Of a stretch of DNA of 37,773 nucleotides, positions 1-5,149 are shown in pieces. The DNA lies in the IMG/VR virus record IMGVR_UViG_3300044617_000270, positions 1 through 37,773 of that record; one strand, given 5' to 3'. This stretch comes from a virus. How positions within the stretch are numbered: the stretch's first letter is position 1; the number at the start of each line of letters is the position of its first letter. Below the pieces are notes generated by a model. It ran no database searches and had not been told where the DNA came from. It worked only from the letters and a program-made list of their open reading frames with translations. The position numbers were made by a program, and so were the translations under genes.

Positions 1-64
1 ACTTCTTAGGTTGGTTGTACCCAGTAAACCCTAGCTTCTTATATCTCTCAGGAAAGTCAGACAT
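1..64 (-). CDS. late phage protein, 5' part only (runs off left edge)
   Basis: Only the first 21 codons are in the window; they read MSDFPERYKKLGFTGYNQPK and continue off the left edge. The ATG (62-64) overlaps the end of the upstream leftward gene by 8 nt, which suggests translational coupling. A short segment of the type GYNQPK near the N-terminus recalls small late proteins of T7-like aquatic phages, but this family match is from memory and the function is unknown. It shows that the leftward operon starting near 308 continues beyond the window, consistent with it joining the leftward late genes at the other end in a circular or permuted genome. Confidence 0.6.
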   Translation of the reverse strand, partial: MSDFPERYKKLGFTGYNQPKK

Positions 65-308
65 TCTTGTTACCCTTATATCGATGATCGCTCTTAAGTA
101 TCCTACCCTCAGACCATCCTTCTGCCTTCATTGCTGTCTCTACCTGTTGCAATGGAAATCTTATACCTGTGCGTTTCTCTAAAGCTGCACGTACAAAGAA
201 GACATCACTGTGGGGTATATGAAGCTGATCTAACTTATCACGATAGACTGCATTAATAAAGTCATTAAATACATGACCTTCTCTTAGGTATATTTTCTTT
301 TTATTCAT
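57..308 (-). CDS. hypothetical protein, first gene of leftward operon
   Basis: An 83-residue, mildly basic protein with no signal peptide or membrane segment. I do not recognise the family. The N-terminal half looks helical, and the C-terminal half has a segment, TAMKAEGWSEGRILKSDHRY, like the recognition part of a small helix-turn-helix, but this is weak. The ATG at 306-308 follows a long leader with only a GAGG-like sequence about 15 nt upstream, so the start is reasonable but not strongly marked. It is the first leftward gene next to the divergent control region, and its stop overlaps the start of the next leftward gene by 8 nt. Being first in the operon, it may be expressed early or have a regulatory role; this is inference only. 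Confidence 0.6.
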   Translation of the reverse strand: MNKKKIYLREGHVFNDFINAVYRDKLDQLHIPHSDVFFVRAALEKRTGIRFPLQQVETAMKAEGWSEGRILKSDHRYKGNKNV

Positions 309-419
309 ACGTCAAGTGATAGTCCTCGCTCCCTTATTCGCTACGCTCATTGCAGTCGCTGCGGAAGGGTACAGATAAGAGGCTACTGAAAATCGAGCAC
401 AGATAATATTGTAGTTTAT

Positions 420-649
420 TGTCTCAGACCCGAAGTTTCATGCTCATTTATAGTGAGCACTTAAGTATCTTATTTGAGTGTCTAATGTACTTAAGTATTC
501 ATTAAAAGTATATTATACACTAATATATCTTAATTGTATTTTATAAGTGATGTAAGTGTAACACTTATATGTATCACTTTCAGTGAGGGTTGTTACCCTA
601 TGGTATATGTGTTTGGTTGTAGTTGTCAAGTTATTTGTGTCTCAGACCC
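420..649. repeat. direct repeats TGTCTCAGACCC and ACTTAAGTAT
   Basis: TGTCTCAGACCC occurs at 420-431 and again at 638-649; its core GTCTCAGAC is a 4-1-4 palindrome. ACTTAAGTAT occurs at 459-468 and 489-498, exactly 30 bp apart and so on the same DNA face. A third symmetric element has TGCTCA (441-446) and TGAGCA (454-459) arms. Such paired symmetric sequences upstream of a leftward operon are typical of protein-binding sites, but no binding protein can be named. Confidence 0.45.
512..540 (-). promoter_or_regulatory. possible leftward sigma70-type promoter
   Basis: On the minus strand a perfect TATAAT lies at 517-512, with AATACA (3 of 6 matches to TTGACA) 17 nt upstream at 540-535. It would give a leader of about 200 nt before the leftward gene starting at 308, passing through the ACTTAAGTAT and TGCTCA/TGAGCA elements. 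The -35 match is weak and the region is AT-rich, so chance occurrence is possible. Confidence 0.3.
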
Positions 650-799
650 AACATCCTTACACTTTTGTAACAACTACACCCCTTCATTATCGATAATTCC
701 ACTTACTCCTAGCATCTTAATCGAAACTAGCCATTACTGTACATTCATCCAGTATTCACTCTCTTAACCCCATATACCTGTATGCATATACAGTACATA

Positions 800-841
800 C
801 AGCATAATATGCTTATTTATTGTGTACTAGCAGCATAATAT
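800..841. repeat. direct repeat CAGCATAATAT (two copies)
   Basis: CAGCATAATAT occurs at 800-810 and 831-841, 31 bp apart. Each copy contains CATAAT, a five-of-six match to a -10 hexamer, but I found no good -35 sequence at the right distance. It may be a pair of regulatory sites or overlapping promoters just upstream of the Fur-like palindrome. Confidence 0.3.
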
Positions 842-854
842 ACTGCATGAGATT

Positions 855-877
855 TAAATGAGAGTGATTCTCATTTA
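855..877. promoter_or_regulatory. Fur-box-like perfect inverted repeat
   Basis: TAAATGAGA (855-863) and TCTCATTTA (869-877) form a perfect 9-bp inverted repeat around a 5-nt centre. The central 15-mer TGAGAGTGATTCTCA matches 11 of 15 positions of the Fur 7-1-7 consensus TGATAATCATTATCA. A second inverted repeat, GTTAGT/ACTAAC with a 4-nt centre, follows at 890-905. The site could bind host Fur or a phage repressor; symmetry is seen directly, the binding protein is inferred. Confidence 0.4.
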
Positions 878-965
878 GAGTGTGTGTAAGTTAGTGTGTA
901 CTAACATAAGTAATTGATTTAGAGTGAAAATACCTGATCTGTGTAAGAAGCCATATACAGTAGCG

Positions 966-996
966 CCCCACCCCACCCTGGCCCACGCCCACCCCC
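966..996 (-). other. candidate G-quadruplex (minus strand)
   Basis: The plus strand carries six runs of three to five C (966-969, 971-974, 976-978, 982-984, 988-990, 992-996), separated by loops of 1, 1, 3, 3 and 1 nt. The minus strand therefore has six consecutive G-runs, more than the four needed for an intramolecular G-quadruplex, and the plus strand could form an i-motif. It stands out as an isolated GC-rich island in an AT-rich intergenic region between divergent operons. Confidence 0.55.
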
Positions 997-1221
997 GCTC
1001 GTGATCACCCGTGTGTATGCGCCTACGATCACGTGCGATGTAATGTCATCATGCATGGGCTATGACATACACGTTCTATAAAGCATTTAAAATCAAGTAC
1101 TTAGATGTATCATTAAACTGTTACGATGTCAGTTAGTCACAAAAAAGTGCATATGGAAAGTGATGATTTTTAGAGCAGTTCAAGGGTAACCGAGGCGGTG
1201 CATCATTTTCAATGATTCCAC

Positions 1222-1237
1222 TGTCGAACATTCGACA
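1222..1237. promoter_or_regulatory. operator-like palindrome, copy 1
   Basis: TGTCGAACATTCGACA is an inverted repeat with 7-bp arms (TGTCGAA/TTCGACA) and a 2-nt centre. The same 16-mer recurs at 2066-2081 and 2525-2540, and its reverse complement at 3321-3336. Copies 1 and 3 share further flanks (CCAC before, CTAAC after). It lies upstream of the iterons of the first rightward gene. This looks like a binding site for one regulator controlling several early units. Confidence 0.55.
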
Positions 1238-1270
1238 CTAACCATATCCCCCATTGCCAATGTCCAAAAC

Positions 1271-1327
1271 CTACCGTTCGTCAGGTCAAACCTACCGTTC
1301 GTCGGCTCAAATCGACCGTTCGTCGAA
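1271..1327. repeat. iteron cluster A (three copies, 21-bp period)
   Basis: CTACCGTTCGTCAGG (1271), CTACCGTTCGTCGGC (1292) and CGACCGTTCGTCGAA (1313) start exactly 21 bp apart, two turns of the DNA helix, so a protein would meet them on one face. Related pairs with the same 21-bp spacing occur at 2421/2442 and 3729/3750. Spacing and position upstream of a gene suggest a replication-origin iteron set or cooperative operator sites. Confidence 0.6.
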
Positions 1328-1360
1328 GTTGGCATGGCAATTGCAGTAGGGCAAAGTCGG

Positions 1361-1389
1361 CTGACACTCTTACTATTAAGTTTATAGAT
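1361..1389 (+). promoter_or_regulatory. possible rightward promoter of first early gene
   Basis: CTGACA (1361-1366, five of six to TTGACA) is followed after 16 nt by TATAGA (1383-1388, four of six to TATAAT). It lies between the iterons and the first rightward ATG at 1470. The -10 falls in the left arm of the long hairpin, so a transcript starting near 1395 would carry only the inner part of that stem. Confidence 0.35.
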
Positions 1390-1457
1390 AAATATTTATC
1401 CCCTCACTGAAAGTGAAGGGGAAATAAATATTTATCTTGTTTATAAACTTAATAGTA
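1371..1457. repeat. 87-nt near-perfect inverted repeat before first early gene
   Basis: The left arm from TACTATTAAG (1371) pairs with the right arm ending CTTAATAGTA (1457). The arms include TTTATA/TATAAA, the self-complementary ATAAATATTTAT on both sides, CCCC/GGGG and TCACT/AGTGA around a GAA loop, with only small bulges (A, AA and about 3 nt) on the right side. It ends 13 nt before the ATG at 1470. It could act as an RNase III processing site, as known in T7 early leaders, as an attenuator, or as an origin hairpin next to the iterons. Confidence 0.6.
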
Positions 1458-1469
1458 AGGAGTAGGAAA

Positions 1470-2243
1470 ATGGCACAATCGAACCTAGCAGTGATCAGCG
1501 AAAACGGAGTTTTCAACGTCAAATCGGCAGTCAAGAACGCTACATTGCCGAAGGCAAAGCAACCCATCAACGATGCAGTCATGTACAATGCCGAAGGCAT
1601 CCTGCTTACAACGACAACGTATCAAGGCAATAGCCTTGGGGAAGCAATTGATGCTCAGGCTAAAGCCTACAAGTCGATCAAGAAACAACAGAAAGCAGCT
1701 TTGGAAAAGCTGAAGGGTATCGGTGATGTCCTTAACTACGTTAGGTCACTATTCAAATCCGATTTGCTATTCGGTCAGTTTTTGATGAAAACTGAATTGT
1801 CCATTATGTCAAGACAAGACAGATCCGATGCCATGTGGTTGGCAGACAATTGGACTGAAGTCCAAGTGCAAATGAAAAAACTAGACATTTCGTCTAGCTC
1901 TGCTAGTTACCTTCGCCAAGCAATCAGAAAGGCTACTGCTACTGTGCAACGGAGCGAAGCTCCTGATGTGGTAGCAGTTGCTACTGTCGAACCCCAAGCC
2001 AAGCCTACTGCTACTGTGCAGGAAAGCAAAGCTTCACCTGTGGTAGAAAAGCCAGTTGCTGCTACTGTCGAACATTCGACACTGAAGCCTACTGTGCAGG
2101 AAAGCAAAGCTTCACCTGTGGTAGATAGCCTTGAGATTATCGTAGATAATGCTGAAGCTTTCGCTGATTCGATTATCATGCTTGCCAAGTCTGAGAATCT
2201 AGACTTGAATGCAGTTATCGAAGCTTTGCTTAAGCGTATTTGA
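1470..2243 (+). CDS. hypothetical early protein with Ala/Val/Thr-rich repeat region
   Basis: A 257-residue protein of unknown family and the first rightward gene. The ATG at 1470 is chosen because AAGGAG lies about 7 nt upstream. Residues 1-155 look globular and helical, without membrane segments. Residues 155-220 are low complexity with repeated units (TATVQ, and QESKASPVV twice), which look like a flexible linker, and the last 35 residues form a predicted acidic-to-basic helix. The operator-like 16-mer palindrome recurs inside the repeat region (2066-2081), with a half site TGTCGAA near 1985, so the linker may have grown from duplicated regulatory DNA. It stands alone between the long hairpin and a terminator-like hairpin at 2255. 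An early DNA-binding or host-takeover role is possible from position; nothing in the sequence proves it. Confidence 0.75.
   Translation: MAQSNLAVISENGVFNVKSAVKNATLPKAKQPINDAVMYNAEGILLTTTTYQGNSLGEAIDAQAKAYKSIKKQQKAALEKLKGIGDVLNYVRSLFKSDLLFGQFLMKTELSIMSRQDRSDAMWLADNWTEVQVQMKKLDISSSSASYLRQAIRKATATVQRSEAPDVVAVATVEPQAKPTATVQESKASPVVEKPVAATVEHSTLKPTVQESKASPVVDSLEIIVDNAEAFADSIIMLAKSENLDLNAVIEALLKRI
2066..2081. promoter_or_regulatory. operator-like palindrome, copy 2 (inside a gene)
   Basis: This is an exact copy of TGTCGAACATTCGACA lying within the repeat-rich coding part of the first early gene, where it encodes part of TVEHST. Its location inside a reading frame makes it either a roadblock or autoregulatory site, or a copied fragment without function. 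Confidence 0.4.
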
Positions 2244-2254
2244 TAGCCTTATAA

Positions 2255-2270
2255 GGGGGTTAAAACCCCC
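2255..2270 (+). terminator. GC-rich hairpin after first early gene
   Basis: GGGGGTTAAAACCCCC forms a stem of five GC pairs plus A-T pairs 12 nt after the stop of the gene ending at 2243. The following TGTAATCGATTTTC is only moderately T-rich, so it may be an inefficient terminator or a 3'-end stabiliser. Confidence 0.45.
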
Positions 2271-2306
2271 TGTAATCGATTTTCTTTCATAACCTAGGGG
2301 TAACCT

Positions 2307-2402
2307 ATGCAGCATGACAATGATTTTCTCGTTATGGCAGGCATGATCGTAATCCTACAAGCCTTAATTGCGCTTATGTTTTTTGGAGTCATCACGTTGT
2401 AA
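2307..2402 (+). CDS. 31-residue single-membrane-span peptide
   Basis: A short reading frame, MQHDNDFLVMAGMIVILQAL and onward to FFGVITL, with an acidic/polar N-terminus followed by one hydrophobic span of about 22 residues. A good ribosome binding site (TAGGGG) lies 6 nt before the ATG. It sits between the hairpin at 2255 and iteron cluster B. Phages often encode such tiny membrane peptides early, for example as inhibitors of host functions or superinfection, but no function can be assigned. Coding status rests on the RBS and the clean hydrophobic span. Confidence 0.45.
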   Translation: MQHDNDFLVMAGMIVILQALIALMFFGVITL

Positions 2403-2420
2403 TGACGATGCACAGGGAAT

Positions 2421-2456
2421 CTGCCGTTCATCTGGCACTGTCTACCGTCTGTCGGT
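2421..2456. repeat. iteron cluster B (two copies, 21-bp period)
   Basis: CTGCCGTTCATCTGG (2421) and CTACCGTCTGTCGGT (2442) are exactly 21 bp apart and match the iterons at 1271-1327. They are followed by ACTTAACTTT (2461) and GACCGTTA (2481). A similar run (iteron, ACTTAACTTT, GACCGTTA) is found at 3750-3797, so this is a reused control block upstream of the gene at 2576. Confidence 0.55.
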
Positions 2457-2524
2457 TTTTACTTAACTTTTCGTTTTCTTGACCGTTAACCTGATTGCAA
2501 GCTGATTGTTCAGCGAGCTTCCAC

Positions 2525-2540
2525 TGTCGAACATTCGACA
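2525..2540. promoter_or_regulatory. operator-like palindrome, copy 3
   Basis: An exact copy of TGTCGAACATTCGACA, 35 nt upstream of the ATG at 2576 and downstream of iteron cluster B. Its flanks (CCAC before, CTAAC after) are identical to copy 1. The position fits an operator controlling the following gene. Confidence 0.55.
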
Positions 2541-2575
2541 CTAACTTTTCAACCCAACGTAAGGATACACACACC

Positions 2576-3280
2576 ATGGAACTACTCTCACTTGATACCA
2601 ATAGCAAGCTTGCCAAGACTAATGCCAAGCAGGATGCCTACATATTTGTAGGCTTATCAATGATGCCCAACTACACACTGTGCGGAGGATCTAAGGCTGC
2701 CGGATGTATGGATGTATGCCTGAAGTCTGCAGGTATGGGTAAGTTTTCCAATGTGGCACAAGCAAGGCAAGCCAAGTCTGACTTTTTCATGACTAATCGT
2801 GAAGCTTTCATGGCTCAATTGGTCAAGGAAATGAAGTCTAGGGTACGTACTGCCACTAAAAAGGGTAAGACATTGGCAGTAAGACTTAACGTCTTATCCG
2901 ATGTGCAGTGGGAGGATATACCTGTAACCCTTGATGGGGTAAATTACGACAATATCATGGAAGCCTTTCCCATGGTGCAGTTCTACGACTACACCAAGCT
3001 TGCAGCAAGGTTTCGTAAAGTATTGCCTAGCAATTATGACCTGACTTTTTCATACTCGGCAGCACCTAAGTACAAAAATCAGGTTACATCTGCACTTGCC
3101 CATAGGGGTACGAAGATGGCCGTGGTATTTGCAGGTGAGTTCCCCCTAACTTTCATGGGTCGCAAGGTTATCGATGGGGATGCTCAAGATGCCCGTTTCC
3201 TAGATGCTCAAGGTGTAATCGTAGGCTTGAAGGCTAAGGGCAAGGCTAAGACTGTGCAAAACGATTTCATTGTGCATTAA
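2576..3280 (+). CDS. GP88-like phage protein
   Basis: A 234-residue soluble protein resembling the phage gene-product-88 family, whose function is not established. The recognised feature is the N-terminal pattern of a conserved asparagine/serine-rich start followed by a cysteine cluster: NYTLCGGSKAAGCMDVCLK gives C36, C44 and C48, as in the C-x(n)-C-x3-C(Y) cluster of that family, then an RQAKSDFF segment. Residues 70-200 form an alternating alpha/beta region that includes RLNVLSDVQWEDIP and TFSYSAAPKY. The ATG at 2576 has AAGGA 11 nt upstream. It stands as a separate unit: palindrome copy 3 and iterons lie upstream and a GC hairpin (3296-3311) downstream. The cysteines might bind metal or a cluster; that is inference. 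Confidence 0.7.
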   Translation: MELLSLDTNSKLAKTNAKQDAYIFVGLSMMPNYTLCGGSKAAGCMDVCLKSAGMGKFSNVAQARQAKSDFFMTNREAFMAQLVKEMKSRVRTATKKGKTLAVRLNVLSDVQWEDIPVTLDGVNYDNIMEAFPMVQFYDYTKLAARFRKVLPSNYDLTFSYSAAPKYKNQVTSALAHRGTKMAVVFAGEFPLTFMGRKVIDGDAQDARFLDAQGVIVGLKAKGKAKTVQNDFIVH

Positions 3281-3295
3281 TCATAGGTACACATT

Positions 3296-3311
3296 GGGGG
3301 GCTTTGCCCCC
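3296..3311 (+). terminator. GC-rich hairpin after GP88-like gene
   Basis: GGGGGC and GCCCCC pair around a TTT loop about 15 nt after the stop at 3280. No T-run follows, so this resembles the hairpin at 2255 more than a classical Rho-independent terminator. It separates the GP88-like gene from the next palindrome and repeat block. Confidence 0.4.
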
Positions 3312-3320
3312 TAACTCTAC

Positions 3321-3336
3321 TGTCGAATGTTCGACA
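3321..3336. promoter_or_regulatory. operator-like palindrome, copy 4
   Basis: TGTCGAATGTTCGACA is the reverse complement of copies 1-3, with the same 7-bp arms and centre TG instead of CA. It is followed by CTAA as in copies 1 and 3, and it directly precedes the 12-bp tandem repeats. Confidence 0.5.
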
Positions 3337-3340
3337 CTAA

Positions 3341-3388
3341 ATCTCGCAATTAATCTCGCAATTAATCTCGCAATTAATCTCGCAATTA
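3341..3388. repeat. four perfect 12-bp tandem repeats
   Basis: The unit ATCTCGCAATTA is repeated four times without change at 3341, 3353, 3365 and 3377. Perfect identity implies recent expansion by slippage or active maintenance. The unit length is a multiple of three, so the frame of the following open segment is kept. It lies between palindrome copy 4 and a coding-like fragment. Confidence 0.85.
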
Positions 3389-3389
3389 A

Positions 3390-3526
3390 TACAGTACACA
3401 CTTGACAATGAGGAGAGCCATTATGAGGAGGTACTAGATGCCTTTGGGCCTGACTCAGAACAGGTGAAATCACATGCCTATACATTGGCGTGGGACATTG
3501 CCACTGAGTTGGAAATAACCCTTTAA
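3390..3526 (+). pseudogene. possible gene remnant without start codon
   Basis: An open frame ending at the TAA 3524-3526 reads from QYTLDNEESHYEEVLDAFG to ATELEITL, acidic and protein-like in composition. There is no ATG, GTG or TTG in frame before residue 20; upstream the frame runs through the 12-bp repeats to a TAA. It looks like the C-terminal part of a small protein whose beginning was replaced by the repeat expansion. A non-standard start cannot be excluded. Confidence 0.3.
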
Positions 3527-3542
3527 TCTGGAGTCCATTACC

Positions 3543-3728
3543 ATGAAATTAGTTAAAGATCTCAAGCAAGGTGAGTATTTCAAGCGTAATGCTGCATCGA
3601 AAACTGTCTACTGTCGTGGTCAGTACATGCGTGAGTCAAAGAGGTATGCAGCACAGAGGTTCGATGATATATGCATGTTCATATACCTGAAGCCTGATAC
3701 CCCTGTATATGTTGACTTTGAGTTCTAG
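3543..3728 (+). CDS. small hypothetical protein
   Basis: A 61-residue basic protein starting MKLVKDLKQGEYFKRNAASK. The pattern LKxGEYFKR...TVYCRGxY resembles small phage proteins with one beta-rich domain, where a hydrophilic loop is followed by YLKPDTPVYVDFEF, but I know no function. The ATG has TGGAG about 8 nt upstream. It is followed by iteron cluster C, so it may be a single-gene unit like its neighbours. Confidence 0.6.
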   Translation: MKLVKDLKQGEYFKRNAASKTVYCRGQYMRESKRYAAQRFDDICMFIYLKPDTPVYVDFEF

Positions 3729-3764
3729 TTACCGCTTATCGGCTAGAACCTGCCACTCGTCGGA
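3729..3764. repeat. iteron cluster C (two copies, 21-bp period)
   Basis: TTACCGCTTATCGGC (3729) and CTGCCACTCGTCGGA (3750) are 21 bp apart and align with clusters A and B. ACTTAACTTT (3769-3778) and CGACCGTTAG (3789-3798) follow, the same order as in cluster B. The block lies upstream of the gene at 3846. A palindrome half site, ATTCGACAC, occurs at about 3817. Confidence 0.5.
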
Positions 3765-3845
3765 AATGACTTAACTTTCCACTGCCATCGACCGTTAGTT
3801 TATATACGCAAGACAATTCGACACACTTTCACTGGAGCACTGAAC

Positions 3846-4079
3846 ATGGAAATCCACTTCACCCTAAAGCAAACCTACGGAAAGGCACGTGCAGTACCCT
3901 TGTGCCCAAATGCCCTGACCTTTGCAGACATTGCAGGTACAAGCACACTGACCTTGCGTACATTGCAGAATGTGGAAGCACTAGGGTACAGGCTTATATA
4001 TTGTATTAATATTAATCATGTACCTGCACCCAGAGTGCAAACGACTTCCGATCAACTCAAAGAGGCAGGGGTAGAGTAA
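3846..4079 (+). CDS. small hypothetical protein, start of early operon
   Basis: A 77-residue protein beginning MEIHFTLKQTYGKARAVPL, with predicted mixed alpha/beta content and no membrane segment. Family not recognised. TGGAGC upstream of the ATG serves as the ribosome binding site. Its stop overlaps the next ATG (TAATG), which indicates translational coupling. It opens a run of closely packed genes that continues to 6.8 kb, just downstream of iteron cluster C. Confidence 0.6.
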   Translation: MEIHFTLKQTYGKARAVPLCPNALTFADIAGTSTLTLRTLQNVEALGYRLIYCININHVPAPRVQTTSDQLKEAGVE

Positions 4080-4270
4080 TGTTAGATGCACAGATTGTAG
4101 GTTACTTGCTGTCCTACCGTGTCAATGGGTCAGGCAATGTATGGATGCTCAGATTCGACACTGAAGCACAGGCACAGGCCCACATCAAGCGAGTAGGGTT
4201 GGATACACCCATGTATCAATGCGTAGTAAATCCGATTGTCGAGATGTCCACTGTAACCGAGGAGGCATGA
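4079..4270 (+). CDS. small hypothetical protein
   Basis: A 63-residue protein (MLDAQIVGYLLSYRVNGSGN at the start) coupled to the gene before it by a TAATG overlap. The alternating hydrophobic pattern and the segment WMLRFDTEAQAQAHIKRVG suggest a small beta-beta-alpha fold. Function unknown. A palindrome half site, ATTCGACACT, lies inside the coding sequence at 4152. Confidence 0.55.
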   Translation: MLDAQIVGYLLSYRVNGSGNVWMLRFDTEAQAQAHIKRVGLDTPMYQCVVNPIVEMSTVTEEA

Positions 4271-4274
4271 CACC

Positions 4275-4694
4275 ATGCGAGTATTTGTGTACTACAACCT
4301 GCATAAACACATGTGGTCAGTAAAGGCACTGGAAGGTGTAAACAAGGGCAGAGTCATTGCCCACAGAGAATGGGTTATCTTGCAAAACTGTCGTTTCAAA
4401 GTGTCACAGGCAGGTAGGCAGAGGGTATTACGTGAGAAGCGTAAGAATGTACATGCAGGTATCACAGGCAGGATGCTAGGCAACGTGGCAGACATGGAGT
4501 TGCACAATACACTACACAGGGAAGAGGTTACCTACAATCCGTATAAATACGATTCGTTTGTATGCAAGGGGGATACGAACAAGAAGGTAGTAGCTGCTGA
4601 ATATGCAATATTGAATGAGGACAGGACAGTGGAGGCGTATACACCCACTGTTTTTGTGACAACGCTAGGTAATTTCCAAATCACCAAGGAGTAG
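4275..4694 (+). CDS. conserved phage hypothetical protein (YNLHK family)
   Basis: A 139-residue basic protein. The block FVYYNLHKHMWSVKALEG followed by KGRVIAH, and the block QAGRQRVLREKRKNVHAG near residues 54-71, are strongly conserved in hypothetical proteins of many tailed phages and prophages, as far as I recall. No function is established; the arginine/lysine-rich central motif is compatible with nucleic-acid binding, which is inference. It starts 4 nt after the preceding gene and sits in the same early operon. Confidence 0.7.
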   Translation: MRVFVYYNLHKHMWSVKALEGVNKGRVIAHREWVILQNCRFKVSQAGRQRVLREKRKNVHAGITGRMLGNVADMELHNTLHREEVTYNPYKYDSFVCKGDTNKKVVAAEYAILNEDRTVEAYTPTVFVTTLGNFQITKE

Positions 4695-4699
4695 ACATC

Positions 4700-5149
4700 A
4701 TGGGTTTAGACATGTACTTGAAGGCAAAGAAGTTCTATTACGATGAAGCTGAAGGTAACGCAATCATCAAGCTAGCTATGCCTGATAATCATTCATTCAA
4801 GAATCTACGCTCAGTAGATGTATGCATTGAGATTGGATACTGGCGTAAGGCTAACGAGATTCATAGCTGGTTTGTGAATAACGTACAGGACGGGGAAGAC
4901 GATTGTAGGGAGTACTACGTAGACCCCAAGCATATCGAGGAATTGCTTGCAACTGTACGTGAGGTACTGGATAACCCCAAGCTAGCTGAGAACATGCTAC
5001 CTACACAAGGTGGATTCTTCTTTGGTTCCACTGAGTATGATGAGTACTACTTCAGTGAGCTAAGGCATACAGAGGAGATGCTAGCCAATGTGCTTAGCTT
5101 TGTGAAGGATAACCCAGGCTATAATTTGTACTATCAATCATCATGGTAA
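4700..5149 (+). CDS. conserved phage hypothetical protein (MGLDMYL family)
   Basis: A 149-residue acidic protein. The N-terminal MGLDMYL, the central IGYWRKANEIHSWFVNNVQ and the segment TQGGFFFGSTEYDEYYF are hallmarks of a small protein family widespread in phages and phage-derived islands; its function is unknown to me. It has clustered aromatic residues and a DDC/EYYVD segment near residue 75. It follows the previous gene after 5 nt, and its stop overlaps the ATG of the next frame (ATGGTAA). Cytosolic; no membrane segments. Confidence 0.75.
   Translation: MGLDMYLKAKKFYYDEAEGNAIIKLAMPDNHSFKNLRSVDVCIEIGYWRKANEIHSWFVNNVQDGEDDCREYYVDPKHIEELLATVREVLDNPKLAENMLPTQGGFFFGSTEYDEYYFSELRHTEEMLANVLSFVKDNPGYNLYYQSSW

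Larger units (their letters stand above)
309..1469. other. divergent intergenic control region (no gene)
   Basis: About 1.16 kb separate the leftward gene starting at 308 from the rightward gene starting at 1470, and I see no convincing gene. It is mostly AT-rich and packed with small symmetric or repeated elements, listed separately: 12-bp and 10-bp direct repeats (420-649), repeated CAGCATAATAT (800-841), a 9-bp-arm Fur-like palindrome (855-877), GTTAGT/ACTAAC arms (890-905), a C-rich tract (966-996), CGTGATC/GATCACG arms (1000-1033), a 16-bp palindrome (1222-1237), three iterons (1271-1327) and a long hairpin (1371-1457). The likely roles are divergent early promoters and possibly a replication origin. 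Those roles are inferred from position and structure. Confidence 0.75.

Noticed and set aside
449-455. CACTATA on the minus strand, resembling a T7-type promoter core
   Set aside because: Only seven bases match, no second copy with this context was found, and no phage RNA polymerase gene is visible. It also lies within the TGCTCA/TGAGCA inverted repeat.
534-767. A 77-codon rightward open frame in the divergent intergenic region
   Set aside because: TTG start without RBS, Cys/Ser-rich non-protein-like composition, and it crosses repeat elements of the control region.
1060-1134. 24-codon rightward frame starting MTYTFYK
   Set aside because: No ribosome binding site, short, and in the repeat-rich control region.
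1222-1237. LexA (SOS) box
   Set aside because: The arms TGTCGAA/TTCGACA with 2-nt centre resemble TCGAAC-type SOS boxes in part, but the spacing is 2 bp too short for the Gram-positive type and does not fit the CTG-N10-CAG type.
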